From Paludibacteraceae bacterium (GTDB lineage: Bacteria; Bacteroidota; Bacteroidia; Bacteroidales; Paludibacteraceae): DNA of 64,000 nt. The position numbers and the translations under genes were made by a program. Below the pieces are notes generated by a model. The model was not told where the DNA came from and did not search any database. It saw only the letters and a list, made by a program, of their open reading frames with translations. The first letter of the stretch is position 1. Every line of letters starts with the position of its first letter. Positions 34,269-42,622 of the stretch are shown here, piece after piece. The DNA lies in the NCBI GenBank assembly GCA_017527905.1, contig JAFXPK010000026.1, positions 62,001 through 126,000 on the forward strand, given 5' to 3'.

Positions 34269-35033
34269 TTATTCCTTTCCTTGTTCCTCAGAAGCCAATT
34301 CTGGGTCGATCAAGATTCTACCGCAGTACTCGCATACGATGATTTTCTTCCTGATACGGATATCCAATTGTCTTTGAGGCGGTATTTTGTTGAAGCAGCC
34401 TCCGCAAGCGTCACGCTCTACAGGAACGACAGCCAAACCGTTTCTTGCGTTCTTTCTGATTCTCTTGAAAGCGGTGAGCAATCTCTCTTCGATCTTGCTT
34501 TCGATCTCCTTCGCCTTGTCGCGGAGGTTCTCTTCTTCTTGCTTCGTCTCGGAGATCACTTCGTCCAACTCTTTCTTCTTCAATACGAGGTCCTCGTTTC
34601 TTTCCACGATGAGGTTCTTGGCTTTCTCCAACTCCTCTTTGCGGATGCCTGACAAGTTGATGGCTTCGTTGATTCTCTTCTCGCTCAACTCGATCTCCAA
34701 CGTTTGGAACTCGATCTCCTTGGCGAGGTTTTCGTATTCACGGTTGTTGCGGACATTGTCCTGTTGCTCTTTATACTTGGTGATGAGGGATTTGGACATC
34801 TCGATGTCGCTCTTCCTCCCAGTGATGGATGCTTCAATCTGACGGATTTCTTCGCTCAGGTTGGCGACACGGGTGTTCAATCCTGCGATCTCGTCTTCCA
34901 AGTCTTGTACTTCCAATGGAAGATCACCCCTTAATGTTTTGATCTTGTCAATTCCGGAACTAACCAATTGGAGGTCATAGAGAGCCTTCAGTTTCTCTTC
35001 TACCGTAATCTCTTTCGAATCTTTCTCTGACAT
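34269..35033 (-). CDS. Coiled-coil protein with C4 zinc ribbon
   Basis: This 254-residue protein has a long coiled coil (about residues 10-190) followed by CGGCFNKIPPQRQLDIRIRKK and CEYCGRIL, a four-Cys zinc ribbon. This is the layout of the DUF164/zf-RING_7 family. It may bind RNA or ribosomal particles, but the role in Bacteroidota is not settled. It lies 3 bp after the Nif3 gene and is almost certainly co-transcribed. Confidence 0.87.
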   Translation of the reverse strand: MSEKDSKEITVEEKLKALYDLQLVSSGIDKIKTLRGDLPLEVQDLEDEIAGLNTRVANLSEEIRQIEASITGRKSDIEMSKSLITKYKEQQDNVRNNREYENLAKEIEFQTLEIELSEKRINEAINLSGIRKEELEKAKNLIVERNEDLVLKKKELDEVISETKQEEENLRDKAKEIESKIEERLLTAFKRIRKNARNGLAVVPVERDACGGCFNKIPPQRQLDIRIRKKIIVCEYCGRILIDPELASEEQGKE

Positions 35034-35036
35034 ACT

Positions 35037-35825
35037 TTATAAGTAATTTATCGGATTTGTTTTACTTTCTGATATATGGACTGCAAATTTAGGATTTATT
35101 TTTGAAATAATTTCATAAAAAATCTCTTTTGTGAATTGCTCTGACTCAAAATGTCCTATGTCTGCGAGGATGATGTGATCCTCCACGTCGAAAAACTGGT
35201 GGTATTTGATGTCCGCCGTCAGGTAGATGTCCGCCTTGGCTGCGATGGCTTTGCCGAGGAACTCCGATGCGGAGCCGCCGCACATGGCCACTTTTTTCAC
35301 CTTCGCACCCTCTTTGAGGTGGGTGTGTCGTAGGCTTCCCACTTCGAATGTCTCCTTCACCCTTTTGAGGAATGCCAGTGCATCCTCCTCATGGGGCAGT
35401 GTGCCGATGATTCCCAGCCCTATGATTTTGTCGTCATGCTTCTCCTCGTCGAGTGGACGGATATCTCTCAGCCCGATTTTCTCCGCCATCTTCGCGCTCA
35501 CGCCTCCCGTGGTCTTGTCCATGCAGGTGTGGCTGGAGTAGATGGCGATGTCATGCTTGATCGCTTTGATGATGCATCGCTCGATGTAGTTGTTCCCGCA
35601 AATCTTCTTGGGACCCTTGAAGATGAGCGGGTGGTGGGATATGATGAGGTTGCAGCCCTTTTGGATGGCTTCGTCGATGACGGCCTCCGTGACGTCCAGG
35701 GTGATGAGTACGCCTGATACTTCCTGCTTGGGGTCGCCCACCTGCATGCCGCAGTTGTCATAGCTCTCCTGGTAGGCGAGGGGGGCGTATGCCTCAATGG
35801 CTGACGTTATCTCATTGACTTTCAT
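35037..35825 (-). CDS. Nif3-like dinuclear metal protein
   Basis: This 262-residue protein is the short form of the Nif3/YbgI family. Metal-site segments are NLIISHHPLIFKGPK, YSSHTCMDKTTGGVSAKMAEKIGL and ILADIGHFESEQFTKEI. Family members form hexameric rings with two metals per subunit and some bind GTP cyclohydrolase-like ligands. Start overlaps the phosphoesterase gene by 14 bp. Confidence 0.92.
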   Translation of the reverse strand: MKVNEITSAIEAYAPLAYQESYDNCGMQVGDPKQEVSGVLITLDVTEAVIDEAIQKGCNLIISHHPLIFKGPKKICGNNYIERCIIKAIKHDIAIYSSHTCMDKTTGGVSAKMAEKIGLRDIRPLDEEKHDDKIIGLGIIGTLPHEEDALAFLKRVKETFEVGSLRHTHLKEGAKVKKVAMCGGSASEFLGKAIAAKADIYLTADIKYHQFFDVEDHIILADIGHFESEQFTKEIFYEIISKINPKFAVHISESKTNPINYL

Positions 35826-37011
35826 GCTCTTTCTTCTTTTTCTTTAGGGTGATGATGGTGAACCTCGGAGAGATACCCAGTCGGGCAGGTATGCCTACGC
35901 AGCCCATTCCGCGGGAGACGAAGATATATTTGTCGTCTTCTTTGTAGAGCCCGTCCCAATATTTGATCATGAACATGGCGGGGGACATTCTGAACCATTT
36001 CGTCTCGATACCGATTTGTCCTCCGTGGGTATGTCCGCTGAGCGTTAGCACGATGTCGGTCGTGTCCCTGACGCCCCTAGGCCATGTGGTAGGGTCGTGC
36101 GAGAGTAGTATCTTGGTCTTGATCCGTTCTGTTCCCTTGTAGGCTTTCGGGAAGTCTGCCTTGTTTTCCAATCGTTTGGATGTTCCCCAGTTCTCCACGC
36201 CGATGAAGGCGATGGTGTCGTTCCCTCGGGTGACGAAGTGGTGGCTATTCAGCAATAGCTTGAAACCGAAGTCCCTGATTTCCTGACGTATGGCGATCTC
36301 ATTCATCGACCGCAGGTCTTCGTTGTCCCAATCGTAGTAGGCACCGTAGTCATGGTTGCCTAGGATGGCCAGCTTGGTGTCGGGACAGTGTAATTTGTCG
36401 AACAGATATTTCCAACCGTTACATTCCGTGGCGAAGTTGTTAACCATGTCACCCGTGAAGACGATGATGTCCGGGTGTTGTGCCTCCATGGAGTCGAAGA
36501 CGTACTCCAGACGTTTTTGCGAGTGGCCGAAACTGCCTAGATGAAAGTCACTTACGTGTAGGATGCGGTAGCCATCGAACGAGTCGGGCAGGTCTTCTAT
36601 CTCCACTGTCTCCTCTGTTTTGATGAAGTGGAAACGTCCCACGTGTATGGCGTATAGGATGGTGCAGAAGGTGAGGCCTGCCGCGATGTATCCCAAGTAT
36701 TGTATTTTCCTCCAACGCTTTTTTGTTAGGAAGAAGACCATGTCGAAGGTGCAGAAGACAACCTTGGTGGTGTATACCAGACCGAGGATGCAGACGAACA
36801 TGATCATCTTGAAGTGCGTCGTCGGTGAGATGATATGGTTGATGTTGAAGAGTATACCGCACGACATGATGAGGAAGTACGCCGATATGAGCCAGTGCAG
36901 AATAGCAGTGGATTTGTTGGTCCTATTTCTCATGAACCGGCAATAGAGGTAAATGTCCGGTATGAGCACCATCGTGATGATTAGTATGAGTGTGATAGGG
37001 TATACTTGCAT
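35812..37011 (-). CDS. Membrane-anchored metallophosphoesterase
   Basis: This 399-residue protein has four hydrophobic segments in the first 125 residues and then a calcineurin-like domain: HVSDFHLGSFGH, FTGDMVNNF, LGNHDYGAY, LLSHDPTTW and LSGHTHGGQIG supply all metal ligands. This is the YkuE/YaeI type, thought to act on lipid-linked phosphates at the membrane. It overlaps the Nif3 gene by 14 bp. Confidence 0.92.
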   Translation of the reverse strand: MQVYPITLILIITMVLIPDIYLYCRFMRNRTNKSTAILHWLISAYFLIMSCGILFNINHIISPTTHFKMIMFVCILGLVYTTKVVFCTFDMVFFLTKKRWRKIQYLGYIAAGLTFCTILYAIHVGRFHFIKTEETVEIEDLPDSFDGYRILHVSDFHLGSFGHSQKRLEYVFDSMEAQHPDIIVFTGDMVNNFATECNGWKYLFDKLHCPDTKLAILGNHDYGAYYDWDNEDLRSMNEIAIRQEIRDFGFKLLLNSHHFVTRGNDTIAFIGVENWGTSKRLENKADFPKAYKGTERIKTKILLSHDPTTWPRGVRDTTDIVLTLSGHTHGGQIGIETKWFRMSPAMFMIKYWDGLYKEDDKYIFVSRGMGCVGIPARLGISPRFTIITLKKKKKEHESQ

Positions 37012-37030
37012 GACTCTGTCATCTACTGAT

Positions 37031-38443
37031 TTATTCGGTTCTTAATTCTAGCGCCACCACGTTTTCGACATGGTGGGTGTGAGGGAACATGTCCACGGGT
37101 TGCACCGCCGTCACCTTGTACTTGGCGTCCAATAGGTTGAGGTCCCTAGCCTGTGTGGCTGGGTTGCAGCTGACGTAGACGATTCTTTTAGGCTCCGCGG
37201 CGAGGATGGTCTCCACCACGTCCGGGTGCATGCCGTCGCGCGGCGGGTCTGTGATGATCACGTCCGGGCGACCGTGCTCCGCGATGAAGTCATTGGTCAG
37301 TATCGCCTTCATGTCGCCTGCGAAGAAGAGCGTGTTGTCGATGTTGTTGTTGGCTGCATTGACCTTGGCGTCTTCTATTGCCTCCGGAACGTATTCTATG
37401 CCGACCACCTTCTTGGCGTGCTTCGCCACGAAGCAGGCGATGGTGCCTGTGCCGGTGTAGAGGTCGTATACCAGTTCGTCTCCCTTGAGTTGGGCGAACT
37501 CCCTCGCCACTTTGTAGAGCTCGTAGGCCTGTTGGCTGTTGGTCTGGTAGAATGACTTCGGACCGATCTTGAACTTCAGTCCTTCCATCTCCTCGTAGAT
37601 ACAGTCGCGACCCTTGTAGACGATGGTCTCCTGGTCTGTGATCGTGTCGTTGCACTTTCCGTTGATCACGTAGATGAGGGAGGTGATTTGAGGGAATTGC
37701 TCCACCAAATGGTTCAGCAGCCCTTCCCTGAGCTCCTTGTCTTCGTGGTAGAAGACGACGATCAGCATGATCTCACCCGTGCTGGCGGTGCGTACGACGA
37801 TGGTGCGCAGGAACCCCTCCTTGTTCCTCAGGTCGAAGAAAGGCAGGTTGTGCGCATGGGCGTATGCCTTGATGCAGTCACGTATCTGGTCGCATACCTC
37901 GTCCTGCAGGTGACACTTGTCGATGTCCAACACCTTGTCGAACATCCCAGGGATGTGGAATCCGAGGGCGTCCATGTTATCGAACTTCTCGCCAGCGGCC
38001 ACTTGCTCGTAGGTGAGCCACTTCTTGTTGGAGAAGGTGAATTCCAGTTTGTTGCGGTAGCGCTGTGTCTTAGCGGAACCTAATATGGGTTTGAGCGGCG
38101 GCAACTCGACCTTGCCTATCCTGGTGAGGTTGTTGAACACCTGGTCTTGCTTCGCCTTCAACTGGTCTTCGTAGGGTAGAATCTGCCATTTGCAGCCTCC
38201 GCATACTCCGTAGTGGGAGCAGAATGCCTCCTCGCGCCTGTCGGAGTACTTGTGGATCTTGGTGACGCGACCCTCCATGTAACTATTTTTTTTGCGGGTC
38301 ACTTGCAGGTCCACGATGTCACCTGGGACGACAAACTGCGTGAAAACGACCATGTCATTCACCCGCGCGATTGCTTTTCCTTCGTTGGCGACGCCCGTTA
38401 TCTCAATGTTTTCCAGCAGAGGAAGCTCCTTTTTCCGTCCCAT
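37031..38443 (-). CDS. rlmD: 23S rRNA (uracil-5-)-methyltransferase RlmD/RumA type
   Basis: This 470-residue protein has an N-terminal TRAM domain, a [4Fe-4S] site (FCSHYGVCGGCKWQ plus the Cys of DKCHLQ), and an S-adenosylmethionine domain with YDLYTGTGTIACFVA, ITDPPRDGMH and the catalytic VYVSCNPATQARDL. RlmD, RlmCD and RumA differ in target uracil; sequence alone does not separate them with certainty. Confidence 0.9.
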   Translation of the reverse strand: MGRKKELPLLENIEITGVANEGKAIARVNDMVVFTQFVVPGDIVDLQVTRKKNSYMEGRVTKIHKYSDRREEAFCSHYGVCGGCKWQILPYEDQLKAKQDQVFNNLTRIGKVELPPLKPILGSAKTQRYRNKLEFTFSNKKWLTYEQVAAGEKFDNMDALGFHIPGMFDKVLDIDKCHLQDEVCDQIRDCIKAYAHAHNLPFFDLRNKEGFLRTIVVRTASTGEIMLIVVFYHEDKELREGLLNHLVEQFPQITSLIYVINGKCNDTITDQETIVYKGRDCIYEEMEGLKFKIGPKSFYQTNSQQAYELYKVAREFAQLKGDELVYDLYTGTGTIACFVAKHAKKVVGIEYVPEAIEDAKVNAANNNIDNTLFFAGDMKAILTNDFIAEHGRPDVIITDPPRDGMHPDVVETILAAEPKRIVYVSCNPATQARDLNLLDAKYKVTAVQPVDMFPHTHHVENVVALELRTE

Positions 38444-38669
38444 AATGTAATAGATGATATCGTGTGACTTTTAGTTTTGCAAATGTACTAATTTTTGGGG
38501 AAAAGGAATTCTGTTTCCCTCGTTTTTTCGAATGAGTTTGATTGTGTGCCGCATTAAATTCGTGTTTTTGTCTTCACGTTTAATGAAGGCTGATAGGTAC
38601 GAATATGGTTGGAGAGAGAAAAAGAGTTGATCTATTGCCCTTTTGTGTATGTTTTATTGGAATAGTAAT

Positions 38670-39395
38670 CTATTTCGGCAGAAACACCACCTTCTTGGCA
38701 ACCCCAATATGTTCCCGTAATTCTTTTATATCCTCCGCATCGAATTGATCGTATGACTGTAATTTCCTGGATTTTGGATAAAAAATCTTCTTCAGGTTGC
38801 AGCTATGGAATGCGTTGATATGAATGGTCTTGACGTGCGTCGGAATGGTGAAAATCCCTCCGCTTCTCATTGGCGGATATTTTAGTAACGCTTCTTTGTC
38901 TTTGGTATATAAGATGCCTCCAATGCTGCAGTAATCCTTGTTCTCTGGGTCCACAATGATTTCCTTTAGTTTCCCGCAACTGATGGCGGCGTACTCTGAG
39001 GTGCATATGTCATGTACACTAGTGACGCTCTTCGATATGTATATTTTTTCCAGTTCGGGAAGGGTTAGCATCGAGATGTCTATATAGCCATCCGGTATGA
39101 CCAATATTTTCGGGGATGATGTTTTTATTTTGAGGAAAGATGGATATTCGTCCGGAATGTATACCGATGTGACTTTGTGTTTTCCCCCTTTGATAGTTAC
39201 TTCCGTAGGAAGGACGATGGAGTCTTGCGCCGTCTCAAACCCGTACACAAATACATCGCACACCTCTTTCCCCCTGATTTCATACGCATAGTGTATGCCA
39301 TCCACCGTGACGCAATGTGGGTGTTCGCTATGGCAGGACATCGCATTGGTGACGTATAGAAGCATAAGGATAAGCGGGGTGATCAGTTTCTTCAT
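38670..39395 (-). CDS. Secreted BspA-type leucine-rich-repeat protein
   Basis: This 241-residue protein has a signal peptide (KKLITPLILMLLYVTNAMS, possible lipid site at the following Cys) and loose BspA/LRR_5 repeats: HKVTSVYIPDEY, PKILVIPDGYIDISMLTLPELEKIYI and HVKTIHINAFHSCNLKKIFYP. Such proteins act at the cell surface in adhesion. It may be a single gene. Confidence 0.78.
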   Translation of the reverse strand: MKKLITPLILMLLYVTNAMSCHSEHPHCVTVDGIHYAYEIRGKEVCDVFVYGFETAQDSIVLPTEVTIKGGKHKVTSVYIPDEYPSFLKIKTSSPKILVIPDGYIDISMLTLPELEKIYISKSVTSVHDICTSEYAAISCGKLKEIIVDPENKDYCSIGGILYTKDKEALLKYPPMRSGGIFTIPTHVKTIHINAFHSCNLKKIFYPKSRKLQSYDQFDAEDIKELREHIGVAKKVVFLPK

Positions 39396-39508
39396 GGTCG
39401 TTCTTGTTTGATACGTTGTTTGACTGAGGGGTGATGGTCCCAAAGTTACTTATTTGCTTGATGATGGCAAATCTTTTTGTTAGTTAGACATTCAGAAAAT
39501 ATGATTGC

Positions 39509-40528
39509 TTATTTCTGAAGAATATGCAACTCCTCTGCCAACGGAACGTATAAGTAGACTCTGTCTTCTGTTACAATAGGGTCTTCTGTTGTCCATGCCT
39601 CCCATTCCGTTTCCATCTTTTGATATTCCAGCAGCTGCATGGTCCTCAAATCGATTACTCCAATAGTGGGGACAGGACTATTCGATGTAAAATACATCAT
39701 GTTTTTGTCTATAAACGAGTGGCCATTTATTCTATCGTCAGGGTGGAGCAGCTCGCTCTTTATTCCGTGTTCTGTCAGCTCCCCGTTTTTAGGGTCGAGT
39801 CTCACTACAAACTTGTATCCTTCATCTTGCTCCATGGCATAGATGAAACCGTCGTCACTCACCCGAAAAGATGGGTTGTATGGCAACTCTTTGGGTCCCC
39901 ACTTCCGTTCTCCGCTCCTGATGCAGAACGCCTCCATGGAATATTTGTATTTCGTTATACTTAGAGTTTGGCATCTAACTATTACTATAGTATCATCCAC
40001 TATCGTGTAATTTAGAGGTCGAGCTATTTTCACGTTGGGTTCATCTATTTGGTATTTCCAGAGAAATTGAAGATCCTTGGTGTAGAATAGCAAACTACGG
40101 TCCTGAAATTCAGGGAAAATGTAGATGGAGAGTCGCTCGTTGTAGTAGTGGAGCTTTATCCCCAAATCTGTCTTTATTTCGAATAGTTTCTCCTCCCCGT
40201 TCTCAATGATCGAGTACTTCTGCAGATGCGCTTCTGTATCCTCGACTGAAGAGTAGTACAGTTTTTCGCTAAAGTAGTGAAAGTTCTCATATCTTGGCTG
40301 GTCCTCATTCCATTTGCCGTCTTTGTATGTGTACTGTTTTTTAGAACCTTTCTCGGTTGTGGATGGTACTAATTTCTTCAAAACATTATTTTTGCAGAAA
40401 ATATCGTCTTCCGAGGTGATGTCAAGAGACAATGACCCTATCTGCACGTTCTTTTCCGTCACAATAACTTCCTCTCCCTTTAGCAAGTAGAAGCCTTTTA
40501 CCCCCTTCTGGCACTTTATATATTTCAT
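39509..40528 (-). CDS. Hypothetical beta-propeller-like protein
   Basis: This 339-residue protein has repeated four-strand units with regular spacing (KLYYSSVEDTEAHLQKYSII, LSIYIFPEFQDRSLLFYTKD, GFIYAMEQDEGYKFVVRLD, MMYFTSNSPVPTIGVIDLRT), which resemble PQQ-like or Kelch-like blades. There is no signal peptide. I chose ATG 40528 over an upstream in-frame ATG. Function unknown. Confidence 0.65.
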   Translation of the reverse strand: MKYIKCQKGVKGFYLLKGEEVIVTEKNVQIGSLSLDITSEDDIFCKNNVLKKLVPSTTEKGSKKQYTYKDGKWNEDQPRYENFHYFSEKLYYSSVEDTEAHLQKYSIIENGEEKLFEIKTDLGIKLHYYNERLSIYIFPEFQDRSLLFYTKDLQFLWKYQIDEPNVKIARPLNYTIVDDTIVIVRCQTLSITKYKYSMEAFCIRSGERKWGPKELPYNPSFRVSDDGFIYAMEQDEGYKFVVRLDPKNGELTEHGIKSELLHPDDRINGHSFIDKNMMYFTSNSPVPTIGVIDLRTMQLLEYQKMETEWEAWTTEDPIVTEDRVYLYVPLAEELHILQK

Positions 40529-40624
40529 TGTTTTTTTGTGGAAAATTGTCAGATGTGAAAACTTTTCAGATTGCCTCCTCCTCATATAAGAAGATCGAAA
40601 AACATTAAGTAGGCACCCCCAAGT

Positions 40625-40679
40625 AGTGAAATAGGCGTTTGACCGTCTGTAATAATCTACGGTCCACGCCTAATTCACT
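40625..40679. repeat. Long imperfect inverted repeat
   Basis: AGTGAA-A-TAGGCGT (40625-40638) pairs with ACGCCTA-A-TTCACT (40666-40679), and GACCGT (40641-40646) with ACGGTC (40659-40664). It lies 20 bp after the end of the ABC ATPase gene and probably acts as a transcript end or a small mobile remnant. Confidence 0.7.
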
Positions 40680-40699
40680 TCCGTAACTTGAGTGTTTTT

Positions 40700-41722
40700 T
40701 TACTTACATATCTCATCCATGTACGCCGTGATGGTCTTCACGTAGTTGGCGTACTCTTCCGTGTTGAATACCCACTCCCCGCGAGGCTTGGTCTCCTCGC
40801 CCGTGTAGTGGATGTTGATCTCCTTGAAGATGCGGCATGGATTGGCCTGCAGGATGAATACCTTGTTGCTGATGTAGCAAACCTCCTCGATGCTGTGGGA
40901 GACGTTGATGATGGTAGGGTCCATCTTCATCTCGTAGAATATCTTGAGGATGATGTTCTGCACTTCACGCTTCATCTTGATGTCCAACGCGCCCGTCGCC
41001 TCGTCGAAGAGGATGATCTGGGACTCGCAGGCGAGGCATCTGGCGATGGCGACCCTTTGTTGCTGGCCACCACTCAGCTTGGCTGGATACTTGTCCATTT
41101 GGTCCTCCAGGCCCACCCGTTTCAGGAGGTCCTTGGCCTTCGCCTCCGCGGTTGCTTTGTCCACGCCCTTGACGAGCATAGGCAACATCACGTTCTGCAG
41201 GACGGTGTACCATTCGAAGTTACTGTATGTTTGGAACACCATAGGGAAGTTGTGGTTCTCCGACAGTTTCTCTCCGTAGATCTCCACCGTTCCCTCGTTG
41301 AACTTGTTGAGACCTGCTATCACCTTGAGCATCTGTGACTTGCCGCAGCCTGACGCACCCATGATGGAGACGAGCTGTCCCTGGTTGGGTAGGTCGGGTA
41401 TGGTGAGGTTGAAGTTCTCGAACAGCTTGTATTCGTTCTTCTCTCCCTTGTTGAAGATGTGGGTGATGTTCCTGAGCCGGATGACATCCACCTCGCCATC
41501 GCCTCTCGGACTTGCGCTTTTCTTCGTGCTCTTCGTTGGGCGAGGCTCCTCCGTCTCGATAGGCTCCTTTTTCGGGTGATTATCCCTCATGAGGGCATCG
41601 ATGTTGATATCCGAGTCGGTCTCGTTCACTGTTTCGGTCTGCTCCTCCCTGATGTCGTTTGCCGGGGTCTCTTCGTCCCTGCTATGCTTCATTAAGCTGT
41701 CAATGTCTATATTTCTGTCCAT
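40700..41722 (-). CDS. NitT/TauT-type ABC transporter ATPase with N-terminal extension
   Basis: This 340-residue ATPase has GASGCGKSQ (Walker A), LSGGQQQR (signature) and IILFDEATGALD (Walker B), all intact, as in nitrate/taurine-type importers. Before the ATPase core lies an unusual 70-residue acidic, low-complexity extension containing two related segments, NIDIDSLMKH and DINIDALMRD. A similar segment (INMDNIIHSH) occurs in the coiled-coil protein at the head of this operon. The gene is last in a five-gene minus-strand unit. ATG 41722 is preferred to an upstream GTG. The transported ligand is unknown. Confidence 0.85.
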   Translation of the reverse strand: MDRNIDIDSLMKHSRDEETPANDIREEQTETVNETDSDINIDALMRDNHPKKEPIETEEPRPTKSTKKSASPRGDGEVDVIRLRNITHIFNKGEKNEYKLFENFNLTIPDLPNQGQLVSIMGASGCGKSQMLKVIAGLNKFNEGTVEIYGEKLSENHNFPMVFQTYSNFEWYTVLQNVMLPMLVKGVDKATAEAKAKDLLKRVGLEDQMDKYPAKLSGGQQQRVAIARCLACESQIILFDEATGALDIKMKREVQNIILKIFYEMKMDPTIINVSHSIEEVCYISNKVFILQANPCRIFKEINIHYTGEETKPRGEWVFNTEEYANYVKTITAYMDEICK

Positions 41723-41748
41723 AACGTTATCTGTTTTAGAGCACACCT

Positions 41749-42555
41749 TTAGGCGCGGCGGTGTTTGAAAATAATTGGTTCACACTTCTTGAAGATAAAG
41801 TCCTGTATGATGCCTATCGCGATGATGATCAGCAGCAGGGCATATACGCAGTCCATGGAGCTCTGGCGCGTCATCGTGGTGATGCAGGCGCCGATACCGC
41901 CCTCGCGGTTGATGTTCTCCGCTATGGTCACGTAGGTGTATGAGATGGCCACGAGTCCGCGGATGTCGCTGTAGACGCTGGACATCACGTAAGGGAAATA
42001 TACGTGGCGGAACATCTGCCAATTGGTCATGCCGATCGTCTTGGCGGTCTGTAGATAGACGTTGTCCTTCGGATTGTTCGGGTTCTGCAGGTCCAGCACC
42101 TTCTGCGTCACGACGGGCAGGATGTAGATCAAGATACCCAAGGCGAGGAAGCTGGCCTTCATGTTGAATCCGAGACCGAAGATGGCCACCATGATACCGC
42201 TGACCGCCGGCAAAGGCAGGAAGCGGATGGCCTCGAACGGTTTCTGGAACATGGAGCGTAGGATAGGGTAGATGCCTATCAGGAAGCCCATAGGGATGGC
42301 GATCACCAAGGCGATGACGTAGCCGGCGAGGTTGAGCCCAACGGTGTAGCCTATGTTGCCGAAGAGGTTGCGCTCCGAGATCAGTTTAGGGATGGCCCTG
42401 AGAACGTCTATCGGGTTGGGTAGGATTTTGGGGGAGATCCACCCCGTGATGGTGACGATATACCAGATGACAAGTAGCACGAATCCTCCCACTATGCCAG
42501 TTATCATCGAGTCCCTGGTGGATAAATTTCCTCCGAATTTAAATAGTCCTTTCAT
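41749..42555 (-). CDS. NitT/TauT-type ABC permease
   Basis: This 268-residue protein has about six membrane segments and the BPD_transp_1 pattern, including TVGLNLAGYVIALVIAIPMGFLIG and the coupling-helix region TAKTIGMTNWQMFRHVYFPYVMSSV with the EAA-like glycine. It pairs with the ATPase downstream and the binding protein upstream. Confidence 0.85.
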   Translation of the reverse strand: MKGLFKFGGNLSTRDSMITGIVGGFVLLVIWYIVTITGWISPKILPNPIDVLRAIPKLISERNLFGNIGYTVGLNLAGYVIALVIAIPMGFLIGIYPILRSMFQKPFEAIRFLPLPAVSGIMVAIFGLGFNMKASFLALGILIYILPVVTQKVLDLQNPNNPKDNVYLQTAKTIGMTNWQMFRHVYFPYVMSSVYSDIRGLVAISYTYVTIAENINREGGIGACITTMTRQSSMDCVYALLLIIIAIGIIQDFIFKKCEPIIFKHRRA

Positions 42556-42571
42556 TTGTTATTGAAAATAA

Positions 42572-42607
42572 AAAAGTATAGGCGGACACACTGCCACCTA
42601 TACTTTT
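42572..42607 (-). terminator. Intercistronic hairpin, possible partial terminator
   Basis: On the plus strand AAAAGTATAGG (42572-42582) pairs with CCTATACTTTT (42597-42607). On the minus (coding) strand the hairpin ends in a T-rich run. It separates the binding protein gene from the permease gene and could lower expression of the downstream transporter genes. Confidence 0.6.
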
Positions 42608-42622
42608 ATGGTTATTGTAATC

